Shown here in pieces: positions 8,914 through 14,698 of a DNA stretch of 63,477 bases. The first letter of the stretch is position 1, and each line of letters begins with the position of its first letter. Both the position numbers and the translations under genes were made by a program. The notes below the pieces were generated by a model. That model searched no databases. It was given only the letters and a program-made list of their open reading frames with translations, and was not told the DNA's origin. This DNA comes from Alphaproteobacteria bacterium (GTDB lineage Bacteria > Pseudomonadota > Alphaproteobacteria > Micropepsales > Micropepsaceae): assembly GCA_025924715.1 (NCBI GenBank), contig JAICHV010000018.1:1-63477 (forward strand). Direction: 5' to 3'.

Positions 8914-8931
8914 GGCACTGGTGCATTTTGA
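8914..8931 (+). repeat. Left terminal repeat of unit B
   Basis: GGCACTGGTGCATTTTGA, complementary to the right repeats at 16 of 18 positions. The following leader (CAGGCCGGGGATAGGGTGGG) closely matches that of unit A. Confidence 0.82.
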
Positions 8932-8979
8932 AATCTGGCCGGGGTTGAGGGGATCACAGGCCGGGGATAGGGTGGGACT

Positions 8980-9075
8980 ATGGCACACCAGCTAGCAATC
9001 TGGATCGCAATTGGGCTGCCCATCGGAATCGCGATCTGGGTGGCGATCCGAAATCACAACGGCACTGATGCCTAA
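8980..9075 (+). CDS. 31-residue single-pass membrane peptide, slot 1 of unit B
   Basis: ATG at 8980 to TAA at 9073-9075 encodes MAHQLAIWIAIGLPIGIAIW followed by a short polar tail (VAIRNHNGTDA). This is one hydrophobic helix with a charged C-terminus. Its start position relative to the left repeat and its stop within GATGCCTAAG correspond exactly to the 76-residue ORF of unit A, yet the protein is different. It is too short for confident gene calling, but the conserved framing supports it. Confidence 0.45.
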   Translation: MAHQLAIWIAIGLPIGIAIWVAIRNHNGTDA

Positions 9076-9188
9076 GGGTCCCTAAGGTGTGCTTCCCGGC
9101 AGCGCGATCTATGCAATAGCCGCGGTGGCCTAGGTGGCGGTTGGCTTGTATTTTTGGAGCACGAGGCCCAAGCGGGCACAACCCTAAG

Positions 9189-9206
9189 TCAAACTGTACC
9201 AGTGCC
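9189..9206 (+). repeat. Right terminal repeat of unit B
   Basis: TCAAACTGTACCAGTGCC, identical to the repeat of unit A. The transposase 3'-end fragment of the next cassette begins at the next base. Confidence 0.88.
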
Positions 9207-9261
9207 GGACATTGGCGATATTGTGAAGCTGATCGAAGAATGGGAAGCGAGGAGTGTCTGA
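9207..9261 (+). pseudogene. Transposase 3'-end fragment at the head of cassette D
   Basis: In frame it reads DIGDIVKLIEEWEARSV followed by TGA, matching DIGDIVKLVEEWETAES of the unit A transposase. It is fused directly to the upstream right terminal repeat, and no other part of the transposase is present. The stop overlaps the GTG start of the VOC gene. Confidence 0.85.
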
Positions 9262-9646
9262 GGGACCGCAGCACCAGACAGTTTCCATCCTGCCTTGCAC
9301 GGATATGGAAGCCAGCACGAAGTTCTATGGCCGGCTGGGATTGGCCCTTGATGGCGATTTTGGCGGCTATCGCATCTTGGCTGACGCAAAAGGGTGGCAT
9401 CTCCATCTGTCCGAGTCTCCGCCAGGGTGGATCGTGCCGGGGAGAAATCCGAATGGCTTATATCTGTACCTTCAAGACGTGGACGGCCTGGCCGCCCAAG
9501 TTGGCGAACTTATTCTAGGAGGCGGAAAGCCTGAACATAAGCCCTGGGGAATGTACGAGTTCGCCCTGTCCGATCCCGACGGAACACTCGTGCGAATAGG
9601 GTGGCCCAGCAGGCTCATGACGCGCGAAGCGCAAGCGCAACCCTAG
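9254..9646 (+). CDS. VOC (glyoxalase/bleomycin-resistance) superfamily protein, cassette D
   Basis: 130 residues of the vicinal oxygen chelate fold. The start SILPCTDMEASTKFYGRLGL and the end YEFALSDPDGTLVRIGWPS mark the two beta-alpha-beta modules. Such proteins bind metals and act as isomerases, dioxygenases or drug-binding proteins; the substrate cannot be told here. It probably starts at the GTG at 9254 overlapping the transposase stop. Its stop codon (CCCTAG) is supplied by the right terminal repeat, giving the C-terminus AQAQP. Confidence 0.82.
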   Translation: MSEGPQHQTVSILPCTDMEASTKFYGRLGLALDGDFGGYRILADAKGWHLHLSESPPGWIVPGRNPNGLYLYLQDVDGLAAQVGELILGGGKPEHKPWGMYEFALSDPDGTLVRIGWPSRLMTREAQAQP

Positions 9647-9647
9647 G

Positions 9648-9665
9648 TCAAACTCTGCCTGTGCC
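9648..9665 (+). repeat. Right terminal repeat of cassette D
   Basis: TCAAACTCTGCCTGTGCC, 15 of 18 positions identical to the unit A right repeat, preceded by AACCCTAGG, which contains the stop of the VOC gene. Confidence 0.78.
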
Positions 9666-9694
9666 GATGTATGGGCGCCGTTGCCAATTGGATT

Positions 9695-9877
9695 TCAGCC
9701 ATTCGCGCCGGGAGAATGGCCGGCCCGCTCGAGCGCCTTCTGGCACAGCTTGTCATAGGTATCCGACAATGAAACCAAGGCTTTCTTGGCTTCCAGGTTG
9801 TTTTCCGTTTCCGCGAGTGCCCGCATTTTCAGCGCTTGGTCACGATAATGCTGAGCCTTTGAGAGATCGCTCTCCAT
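9695..9877 (-). CDS. Small conserved helical protein
   Basis: 60 residues beginning MESDLSKAQHYRDQALKMRA, with the later segment LVSLSDTYDKLCQKALERA. Short proteins of this pattern (KAQHYRDQA...M..LA...AL..LA..YD.L) are frequent in alphaproteobacteria and have no assigned role. It is predicted to be all helical and cytosolic. It runs against the cassettes and does not carry their flanking sequences, so it is probably a host gene or a separate insertion. Confidence 0.7.
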   Translation of the reverse strand: MESDLSKAQHYRDQALKMRALAETENNLEAKKALVSLSDTYDKLCQKALERAGHSPGANG

Positions 9878-9912
9878 GCTTTAGGCTACCCCTGAAACTT
9901 GCCCCGGCTGAC

Positions 9913-9950
9913 AATGCCTAAAACCCGACAGATGCCAAGCCAAGCGCCGG
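9913..9950 (+). pseudogene. Remnant of the ORF1/ORF2 junction
   Basis: ATGCCTAAAACCCGACAGAT followed by GCCAAGCCAAGCGCC resembles the ORF2 start in unit A (ATGCCTAAGACCCCTACAGG then GCCAAGCGCCCCGCC). Homology ends before the RPADVIGNAV codons. This is the fourth trace of the same junction in the region. Confidence 0.5.
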
Positions 9951-9986
9951 GCGCCCGGGCCGCATTGGTTCGATGAGAGGAAAGAC

Positions 9987-10361
9987 ATGACAAATTGGAA
10001 TCTTCTGAAGCGTGCGCTGCATGTGAGCGTGGTTTGTGCGGTGTTGGGCCTGCTGGTACCGAGTGTGGCGGCGGCGCAACCGGCCCCGAACCTGGCACCC
10101 TACAAGACGATGGCCACGGATGCGCTGAAGCTGGTCACCGCCGGCGACATGAAAGCGGCGTCCAAAAAATTGCTGGACCTGGAAGCGAAATGGGATTCAT
10201 CCGGTCTGGATGCGGCGCTTCCCGATCTCGACGACCAGATGGACACGATGAAGAATGCCGTGAGTTCGGGCGACAAAAAGAAAGCCACCGCCGAATTGAA
10301 CACCTATTTGCAATTGATCGCGGAAGCGTCAAAACCGGCGTCCAAACCGAAACCCCATTGA
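9987..10361 (+). CDS. Small secreted helical protein
   Basis: 124 residues with a signal peptide ending near VAAAQ (about residue 31). The mature chain is mostly charged helices (AASKKLLDLEAKWDSSGLDA) and ends in a Lys/Pro-rich tail (KPASKPKPH). No cysteines or known domain are evident. GAGAGGAAAG lies just upstream of the ATG, a good ribosome site. It sits between an ORF2 remnant and the leader of unit C and may or may not be cargo. Confidence 0.72.
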   Translation: MTNWNLLKRALHVSVVCAVLGLLVPSVAAAQPAPNLAPYKTMATDALKLVTAGDMKAASKKLLDLEAKWDSSGLDAALPDLDDQMDTMKNAVSSGDKKKATAELNTYLQLIAEASKPASKPKPH

Positions 10362-10369
10362 GCCTCGGT

Positions 10370-10423
10370 TTGAAGTCCGGCCCGGATGGACGCCGACCAG
10401 GGCCGCAAGGTTAGGATGGTACC
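10370..10423 (+). repeat. Diverged left-end leader of unit C
   Basis: GGTTTGAAGTCCGGCCCGG and later CAGGGCCGCAAGGTTAGGAT, ending with ACC before ATGG. This parallels the leaders after the left repeats of units A and B (TTTTGAAATCTGGCCGGGG and AGGCCGGGGATAGGGT). The outermost repeat itself is poorly preserved. Confidence 0.45.
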
Positions 10424-10648
10424 ATGGACGACCAAATCCCTTGGACCGGCGGCATCAGCAATCGCCAAATCCTTCTGGATAGCCTTCGCGGGCTGATGGT
10501 TTGGCTGGCGGTCGGCTTCTCGCTGCTGGTGTCGGGCTGGTGGGTCACAGGCTATTTCCCCTTCGCCAATCCCAATTGGCGGGCGCCTTTGTGCGCGGAC
10601 GTTGCCGGCCCCTTGGCCTATCTTATTGCGCGTTGGTGTCGTGCCTAA
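10424..10648 (+). CDS. 74-residue membrane protein, slot 1 of unit C
   Basis: Begins MDDQIPWTGGISNRQILLDS, then a hydrophobic helix (LMVWLAVGFSLLVSGWW) and a second weaker one (AGPLAYLIARW). No recognised family. Its ATG follows the diverged left leader and its stop lies in GTGCCTAAAG, overlapping the next gene start. This is the third example of an unrelated ORF placed in the same slot. Confidence 0.55.
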   Translation: MDDQIPWTGGISNRQILLDSLRGLMVWLAVGFSLLVSGWWVTGYFPFANPNWRAPLCADVAGPLAYLIARWCRA

Positions 10649-10904
10649 AGGACCATCTGGCCAGAAGCGCCCCGCCGATGTGATCGGCAATGCCGTCACC
10701 ATCATCAGAATAGCGACGGTGGTTGGAGCGATAGCGTGGCTCATGAGCGTGGCGATTGGGCTAACAGGTGCCATGCCGCGTCCCCTAATTGCTTGGCAAG
10801 TGGTCGGTGGGCTCGGTCTGTTTACATGCCTCTGCGCACTAGGGTGGCTAATTGTTCAATTGGTCTCAGCGTACCCACGCCGTCATCGTGACCCGCGACC
10901 CTAA
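10641..10904 (+). CDS. Chimeric membrane protein: ORF2 N-terminus fused to two or three membrane helices
   Basis: 87 residues from a GTG at 10641. The first about 26 residues (PKGPSGQKRPADVIGNAVTI) are the conserved ORF2 start also present in unit A. After RIAT the sequence turns into hydrophobic helices (VVGAIAWLMSVAIGLTGA and QVVGGLGLFTCLCALGWLIV) not found in ORF2. The stop CCCTAA comes from the right terminal repeat, giving the tail RDPRP. This appears to be an in-frame fusion produced by element rearrangement. Confidence 0.6.
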   Translation: MPKGPSGQKRPADVIGNAVTIIRIATVVGAIAWLMSVAIGLTGAMPRPLIAWQVVGGLGLFTCLCALGWLIVQLVSAYPRRHRDPRP

Positions 10905-10905
10905 G

Positions 10906-10923
10906 TCAAACCGTGCCAGTGCC
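10906..10923 (+). repeat. Right terminal repeat of unit C
   Basis: TCAAACCGTGCCAGTGCC, 16 of 18 identical to the unit A right repeat, preceded by GACCCTAAG containing the stop of the chimeric ORF. Confidence 0.82.
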
Positions 10924-10939
10924 GAGGTTTGGTTTGAGA

Positions 10940-11305
10940 TCAGGGAAGCGTTGGCAGGGATCGGTACAGAACCGTCACCCCGTCCACGAAGGCGTTTTTG
11001 GGATGGGCCGCGCAGTAATTCGACAGGCGCGCCCACGCCTCCTCGGGGGAGACGGCGTTTAGAATGACCCGCCCCCGCCCACGTTCGGCGTTCGCTCCCG
11101 ATATAAATCCCTGGGCCCAGGACATAAAGTTATCATTCGCCCATTTCGGGTCGGCGGCATATATTTTGTTGAAGCTGCCGCAAGGCGTCGCGCCGACACC
11201 AATATTGGCAAGTGGTTTCTGTCCGGGTTCAAGGCCCGCCGCGCCGATCGCCGGACCGGCAAAAAGGCCTGTGGCGATAAATGCGGCAATGGCCCATTTC
11301 AACAT
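10940..11305 (-). CDS. Secreted protein of unknown function
   Basis: 121 residues, signal peptide ending near AIGAA (about 22). The mature part has two cysteines (ATPCGSFNKI and NYCAAHP), the pattern PKWANDNFMSWAQGFISGAN in the middle and a C-terminal helix. Alphaproteobacterial proteins with a similar SWAQGF motif exist, without assigned function. It runs opposite to the cassettes and lies between the right repeat of C and cassette E. Confidence 0.7.
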   Translation of the reverse strand: MLKWAIAAFIATGLFAGPAIGAAGLEPGQKPLANIGVGATPCGSFNKIYAADPKWANDNFMSWAQGFISGANAERGRGRVILNAVSPEEAWARLSNYCAAHPKNAFVDGVTVLYRSLPTLP

Positions 11306-11396
11306 ATCGGCTCCCCGAAAACATCCTTTCGTGAGACACTACCCTCATGCCTGAACGATCCCAAGACCGGAAGCGGGCTCGAACGCGCCTTTGAGG

Positions 11397-11437
11397 CATT
11401 GGCGATATCGTGAAGCTGATTGAGGAAAGGCAAGCCC
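11397..11437 (+). pseudogene. Transposase 3'-end fragment at the head of cassette E
   Basis: Reads GIGDIVKLIEERQAHG in frame, matching the transposase C-terminus. The codons for IEE (ATTGAGGAAAGG) provide a GAGGAAAGG ribosome-binding sequence 8 nt before the ATG of the cassette gene. Only this last portion of the transposase gene is present. Confidence 0.8.
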
Positions 11438-11656
11438 ATGGCAGCGCTCTTTGATCCGTTGGTCGCGGCCGGAATAGCCTTTTGCCTCGGCATGGCCGCT
11501 CTCGAGCTCTTGCAGCCGGCGGGATACGAAGCGGAAGGGCCGGAAACCAAAATGGTCTTTCGTCTCCTGCTCATCCCGGTTTGCATCGCGGTCCTAATAC
11601 TTGTCGCATATGGGGTGGCGGATCATTTGTATTTGCTCTGGCGATTACGGCCCTAA
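11438..11656 (+). CDS. Small two-helix membrane protein, cassette E
   Basis: 72 residues, MAALFDPLVAAGIAFCLGMA then a polar loop (PAGYEAEGPETK) and a second long hydrophobic segment (LLLIPVCIAVLILVAYGVAD). No family recognised. I chose the ATG at 11438 because the transposase-derived GAGGAAAGG precedes it at good spacing. The stop is the TAA of the terminal CCCTAAG, giving the C-terminus RLRP. Confidence 0.6.
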   Translation: MAALFDPLVAAGIAFCLGMAALELLQPAGYEAEGPETKMVFRLLLIPVCIAVLILVAYGVADHLYLLWRLRP

Positions 11657-11657
11657 G

Positions 11658-11675
11658 TCAAACAGGACCACTGCC
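11658..11675 (+). repeat. Right terminal repeat of cassette E
   Basis: TCAAACAGGACCACTGCC, 15 of 18 identical to the unit A right repeat. The next transposase 3'-end fragment starts at the following base, as at 9206/9207. Confidence 0.75.
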
Positions 11676-11724
11676 GGATCGCGGACATCGTGAGCTGATC
11701 GAGGAATGCGAAAGCGCCCAATGA
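11676..11724 (+). pseudogene. Transposase 3'-end fragment at the head of cassette F
   Basis: Contains GGACATCGTGAGCTGATCGA and GGAATGCGAAAG, matching the unit A and D ends with a one-base deletion that shifts frame. The end reads ELIEECESAQ then TGA. The TGA overlaps the ATG of the cassette gene (ATGA at 11721). Confidence 0.72.
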
Positions 11725-11942
11725 AGGCCGAGAAGTTATCGACTGGAACCCGCGTTATTCTCTTTATCGTGGGCGTGATTTTCGGCACCGCGGATTTGAT
11801 CGGAATATATCTCATGGCAGTCACCCACACTTGGCAATTGGGCCAGGCGATATTCAATGGGTTTGTCTTTTTGGGTTGCCTTTGCGTAATTGCCGCCGCA
11901 GTTACGGGCTGTCCCTGCCTGCGGCGCAGATCGCAACCCTAA
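11721..11942 (+). CDS. Small two-helix membrane protein, cassette F
   Basis: 73 residues beginning MKAEKLSTGTRVILFIVGVI, with a second hydrophobic helix (AIFNGFVFLGCLCVIAAAV) and a basic tail (CPCLRRRSQP). Four cysteines lie near the C-terminal end. No family recognised. Start by ATGA overlap with the transposase remnant; an upstream ATG at 11706 would add five residues. The stop lies within CCCTAAC of a decayed right repeat. Confidence 0.55.
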   Translation: MKAEKLSTGTRVILFIVGVIFGTADLIGIYLMAVTHTWQLGQAIFNGFVFLGCLCVIAAAVTGCPCLRRRSQP

Positions 11943-11961
11943 CACAAACTTCACCGCGACC
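11943..11961 (+). repeat. Decayed right terminal repeat of cassette F
   Basis: CCCTAACACAAACTTCACCG then CGACC keeps the CCCTAA stop and CAAACT core of the other right repeats, but the distal half has diverged. It marks the likely right edge of the cassette region. Confidence 0.45.
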
Positions 11962-11965
11962 GGTT

Positions 11966-11994
11966 TTGCCAGGCGGGCCGGATTTTGCTATACA
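11966..11994 (+). promoter_or_regulatory. Putative sigma-70 promoter of the DUF1326 gene
   Basis: TTGCCA at 11966-11971, a 17-nt spacer, and TATACA at 11989-11994, followed 29 nt later by ATG at 12023. It immediately follows the decayed terminal repeat. Confidence 0.6.
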
Positions 11995-12022
11995 AACGGG
12001 GATCTCTTTCGCCGGAGGTGCC

Positions 12023-12652
12023 ATGATCAACTGGACTATTCGGGCGCGCGAATTCACCAATTGCAACTGCGCCTATGGCTGCCCTTGCCAATTCAACGCC
12101 CTGCCCACCCATGGCAATTGCAAGGCCGTTGTCGGCTTCGAGATCGACAGCGGCTTTCATGGCGACACCAGCCTGGATGGCCTGAAGGTTGCGGGCATTT
12201 TCTCCTGGCCCGGTCCCATCCACAAAGGCAGGGGTGAGGCGGCGGTGATCGTGGACAAGCGCGCCACACGCGCCCAGCGCGAGGCACTGCTGCGCATCCT
12301 CACCGGCCAGGATACGGAACCGGGCGCGACCATCTTCCAAGTTTTCTCCACGACACTGGAAACTTTGCACGAACCGGTCTTCGCGGACATCGAGTTCGAG
12401 GTCGATATCGATGCCCGCCGCGCCAAATTGCGGGTGCCGGGTTATATCGAGACCCGCGGCGAGCCCATCCTCAATCCCGTCACCGGGGCGCAGCACCGTG
12501 TCCGCATCGACATGCCCAAGGGTTTCGAATACCGGCTCGCAGAGGCCGGTAGGGGCTGGACCAAGACCAGCCAGCCGATAAAGCTGGATTTGGCGGATAG
12601 CTACGGCCAGTTCGCAAAGCTGAATCTGAGCCAAAGCGGCATCGTGGACTGA
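12023..12652 (+). CDS. DUF1326 domain protein
   Basis: 209 residues. The start MINWTIRAREFTNCNCAYGC and following PCQFNALPTHGNCK carry the cysteine-rich opening typical of DUF1326; the rest is beta-rich (GIFSWPGPIHKGRGEAAVIV). The family is of unknown function and is very often encoded beside a DUF2182 membrane protein, as here. GGAGG lies 5 nt before the ATG. The partner starts 4 nt after this stop. The cysteines suggest metal binding, which is inference. Confidence 0.9.
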   Translation: MINWTIRAREFTNCNCAYGCPCQFNALPTHGNCKAVVGFEIDSGFHGDTSLDGLKVAGIFSWPGPIHKGRGEAAVIVDKRATRAQREALLRILTGQDTEPGATIFQVFSTTLETLHEPVFADIEFEVDIDARRAKLRVPGYIETRGEPILNPVTGAQHRVRIDMPKGFEYRLAEAGRGWTKTSQPIKLDLADSYGQFAKLNLSQSGIVD

Positions 12653-12656
12653 CACA

Positions 12657-13475
12657 ATGCCATCCGCTCTGGAAGCTGTGCTGCGGCGCGATCGACAGAT
12701 CGTTCTGGGCGTGCTGGTGCTGCTGACGGGCATGGCCTGGCTCTATCTTTTCCACCTGGCGGCGGGAACGGCGATGCCGGCCGGCACCGCGATGCCCGGC
12801 CTGACGAACATGGACGACATGTTCGCGCCCCATCCCCGGCCGTGGTCGGCTTACGAATTGCTGCTGCTGTTGGCGATGTGGACGGTGATGATGGTGGGCA
12901 TGATGCTGCCCTCGGCGGCGCCGATGATCCTGATCTATGCGCGGGTCGGCCGTGCGGCGCACGACAAGCCCTTTGCGCCCGCCCTGTGGTTTGCCGCCGG
13001 CTATCTGCTGTGCTGGTTTGCCTTTTCCATCGCCGCCACCGGTGCGCAGGCCTTGCTGGAACAGGCGCTTCTGCTCACCCCAATGATGGCCACCGCCAGC
13101 CCCATTTTCGGCGGGGTCCTTCTGATGGCGGCCGGCATTTATCAATGGACGCCTTGGAAGGAGTCCTGTCTTTCGCGCTGCCAATCGCCGCTGGATTTCA
13201 TCCAGCGTTCCGGCGGTTTTCGCCGCCGGCCCCTGCCGGCGCTGGCCCTGGGGTTTCGGCATGGGGCTTATTGTGTCGGATGCTGCGGGATGCTGATGGC
13301 TTCGTTGTTCGTGGGCGGGGTGATGAACCTGATGTGGATCTTCGCCATCGGCATTTTCGTTCTGGCGGAAAAAGTGCTGCCGGGCGGGCGGGTTTTGTCG
13401 CGGATCGCGGGCCTTGGCCTCCTCGCCGCGGGTGCCTTGCTTCTGTCCACACAGTTCGGCACGGGCGCAGTTTGA
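12657..13475 (+). CDS. DUF2182 integral membrane protein
   Basis: 272 residues with about six membrane helices. The signature MWTVMMVGMMLPSAAPMILI (about 81-100) is typical of DUF2182, a family annotated as predicted metal-binding membrane protein because of its Met/Cys/His-rich helices. Cys pairs occur in ESCLSRCQSP and in YCVGCCGML. It directly follows its usual partner DUF1326 and is probably co-translated with it. Confidence 0.9.
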   Translation: MPSALEAVLRRDRQIVLGVLVLLTGMAWLYLFHLAAGTAMPAGTAMPGLTNMDDMFAPHPRPWSAYELLLLLAMWTVMMVGMMLPSAAPMILIYARVGRAAHDKPFAPALWFAAGYLLCWFAFSIAATGAQALLEQALLLTPMMATASPIFGGVLLMAAGIYQWTPWKESCLSRCQSPLDFIQRSGGFRRRPLPALALGFRHGAYCVGCCGMLMASLFVGGVMNLMWIFAIGIFVLAEKVLPGGRVLSRIAGLGLLAAGALLLSTQFGTGAV

Positions 13476-13523
13476 AGGCGCCGGTAGGTTGAGCCAAGCC
13501 CATTGCCAACATAGGATTCCCAG

Positions 13524-13730
13524 ATGGAAAACCCCTGGTTCGGCCCGAAAACGGACATTGCCTCCACCGGCATCGTGGCCTGGCAGGGCTGGGTCGCCGT
13601 CATCTTGAGCATAGGCGGGGCGATAGGCTGCCATCATTTCCTCAAAAACGATTGGGCCGCCGCCGGCTGTGTCGCGGCCCTCGCCGTTGCCTTCATCCTG
13701 AAATACGACCGGGACAGCGAAAGCTATTAA
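13524..13730 (+). CDS. Small membrane protein
   Basis: 68 residues: a polar start (MENPWFGPKTDIASTGIVAW), then two hydrophobic helices (GWVAVILSIGGAIGCHHF and AGCVAALAVAFILKY). No recognised domain. It follows the DUF2182 gene by 48 nt in the same direction and may belong to the same transcript. I cannot suggest a function. Confidence 0.65.
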   Translation: MENPWFGPKTDIASTGIVAWQGWVAVILSIGGAIGCHHFLKNDWAAAGCVAALAVAFILKYDRDSESY

Positions 13731-13834
13731 AGCCATGCCTATCCTGGCACCGCTTGAATTGGGGCGGGATTGAAGGGGGGCGGACGGGAGCGTAGGCTCT
13801 GGACTAGAGCCGGCTCTTCAAAAGAGGACGCCCT

Positions 13835-14080
13835 ATGAAAGCTTTTAGCCTTTTGGCGCTCCTGGCCGTCACCAGCCCTGCTTTCGCGCAAGGGGATGCG
13901 CAGACGCCAAAGGCCGGCGCCCAAGACCAAAAGCCGTTCCTCTACGACTCGGTCATGGGGACGCGATGCTTTTTTCCGCCGGCCCCTCCTGCCCACGCCA
14001 CCGCACCGGTATGCGGCTCTCCCGCGGCCAAGGGACCTGTGACCGAGCCCAAGCCCACCCCGAAGCGGGCCACTGCCTAA
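13835..14080 (+). CDS. Small secreted Pro-rich protein
   Basis: 81 residues with a signal peptide (MKAFSLLALLAVTSPAFAQ), then a low-complexity Pro/Ala-rich mature region with two cysteines (TRCFFPPAPP and APVCGSP). No family recognised. GAGGACG precedes the ATG. Probably periplasmic and disordered. Confidence 0.65.
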   Translation: MKAFSLLALLAVTSPAFAQGDAQTPKAGAQDQKPFLYDSVMGTRCFFPPAPPAHATAPVCGSPAAKGPVTEPKPTPKRATA

Positions 14081-14129
14081 GCAATGCCAGCAACATATAT
14101 TGTGAAACGCAATGAGATCGGAGGAAGGC

Positions 14130-14579
14130 ATGAAAATATTCGCAAGCTTTGGTATTGCCGTCGCCGTCATCGGCCTGTCATCCGCCGCCTCGGCACAAAC
14201 GCGCGTCAAGGGTCCGCACGCCGAAACCGCGGCCATCCTGGACTGCCTGCTTCAGCACCAGCACGACCTATGCAGCGGGCGGTTTTCGGGAGGCGCGCGG
14301 CCGCTGGCGCAAAACTGGCTGTTTTGGGGTCCCGATAAGGAGTTCAAGCTGGGGCCCGTGCTGTCAACGGACTTTGCCGGCACCCAGGCGGTGAATGCCT
14401 ATCTCACCCGATTCCTCAGCGGCAGAGCGGCCGATGTCTATGACGTGAAATTCAAGCATCAGGAAATGACCTTTTACATCGTGCCGCCCGATGCGGACGG
14501 CAAGATCCAGTTCATGCGGATTCGCGACGGCGCGCCGGATGAAGAAAGAGCGGATCAGTTCGCCCGGGGGCCGGGCTGA
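14130..14579 (+). CDS. Secreted protein of unknown function
   Basis: 149 residues from the ATG at 14130, chosen for the GGAGGAAGG just upstream and the clean signal peptide (MKIFASFGIAVAVIGLSSAASAQ). Two cysteines lie close together in the mature part (LDCLLQ and DLCSG). The chain looks like a small alpha/beta domain of about 125 residues with FKHQEMTFYIVPPDADGKIQ near the end. It has the size of an NTF2-like domain, but I cannot confirm that. Confidence 0.72.
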   Translation: MKIFASFGIAVAVIGLSSAASAQTRVKGPHAETAAILDCLLQHQHDLCSGRFSGGARPLAQNWLFWGPDKEFKLGPVLSTDFAGTQAVNAYLTRFLSGRAADVYDVKFKHQEMTFYIVPPDADGKIQFMRIRDGAPDEERADQFARGPG

Positions 14580-14593
14580 TAGATCACCACGGC

Positions 14594-14698
14594 ATGTCTC
14601 CTTGGCACCTGCTCATCCTGGGCGTGGTGGCCGGCGTTCTATTCGTCGGCGCCCGGCTGGGATGGTTTGGGCCCGTCGATAAAGGTCCGCGCGCCTAA
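14594..14698 (+). CDS. Possible 34-residue membrane peptide
   Basis: ATG at 14594 to TAA at 14696-14698 encodes MSPWHLLILGVVAGVLFVGA followed by RLGWFGPVDKGPRA: one hydrophobic helix plus a basic tail. No good ribosome site is visible. Its stop overlaps the stop of the convergent gene by 4 nt. Low confidence as a real gene. Confidence 0.3.
   Translation: MSPWHLLILGVVAGVLFVGARLGWFGPVDKGPRA

Larger units (their letters stand above)
8914..9206 (+). mobile_element. Miniature IS-derived unit B
   Basis: About 293 bp with both terminal repeats but no transposase. It keeps the leader, a 31-codon ORF and the GATGCCTAAGG start of ORF2, then about 100 bp of unassigned sequence before the right repeat. 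It has the size and form of a MITE-like deletion derivative of the element in unit A. Confidence 0.72.

Noticed and set aside
7771..11961. Interpretation of the cassette array as an integron
   Set aside because: No integrase gene is present and the repeats lack attC features (paired RYYYAAC/GTTRRRY cores with long stems). The repeats match the inverted ends and transposase tail of an IS instead.
7771..11961. CRISPR-like array from the repeated 18-mers
   Set aside because: The repeats are spaced irregularly (hundreds of bp), occur in both orientations, and enclose genes; no cas genes.
12480..13736. 418-codon minus-strand open frame
   Set aside because: Antisense to the DUF2182 and neighbouring genes; low-complexity Arg/Gln/His composition and no recognisable domain.
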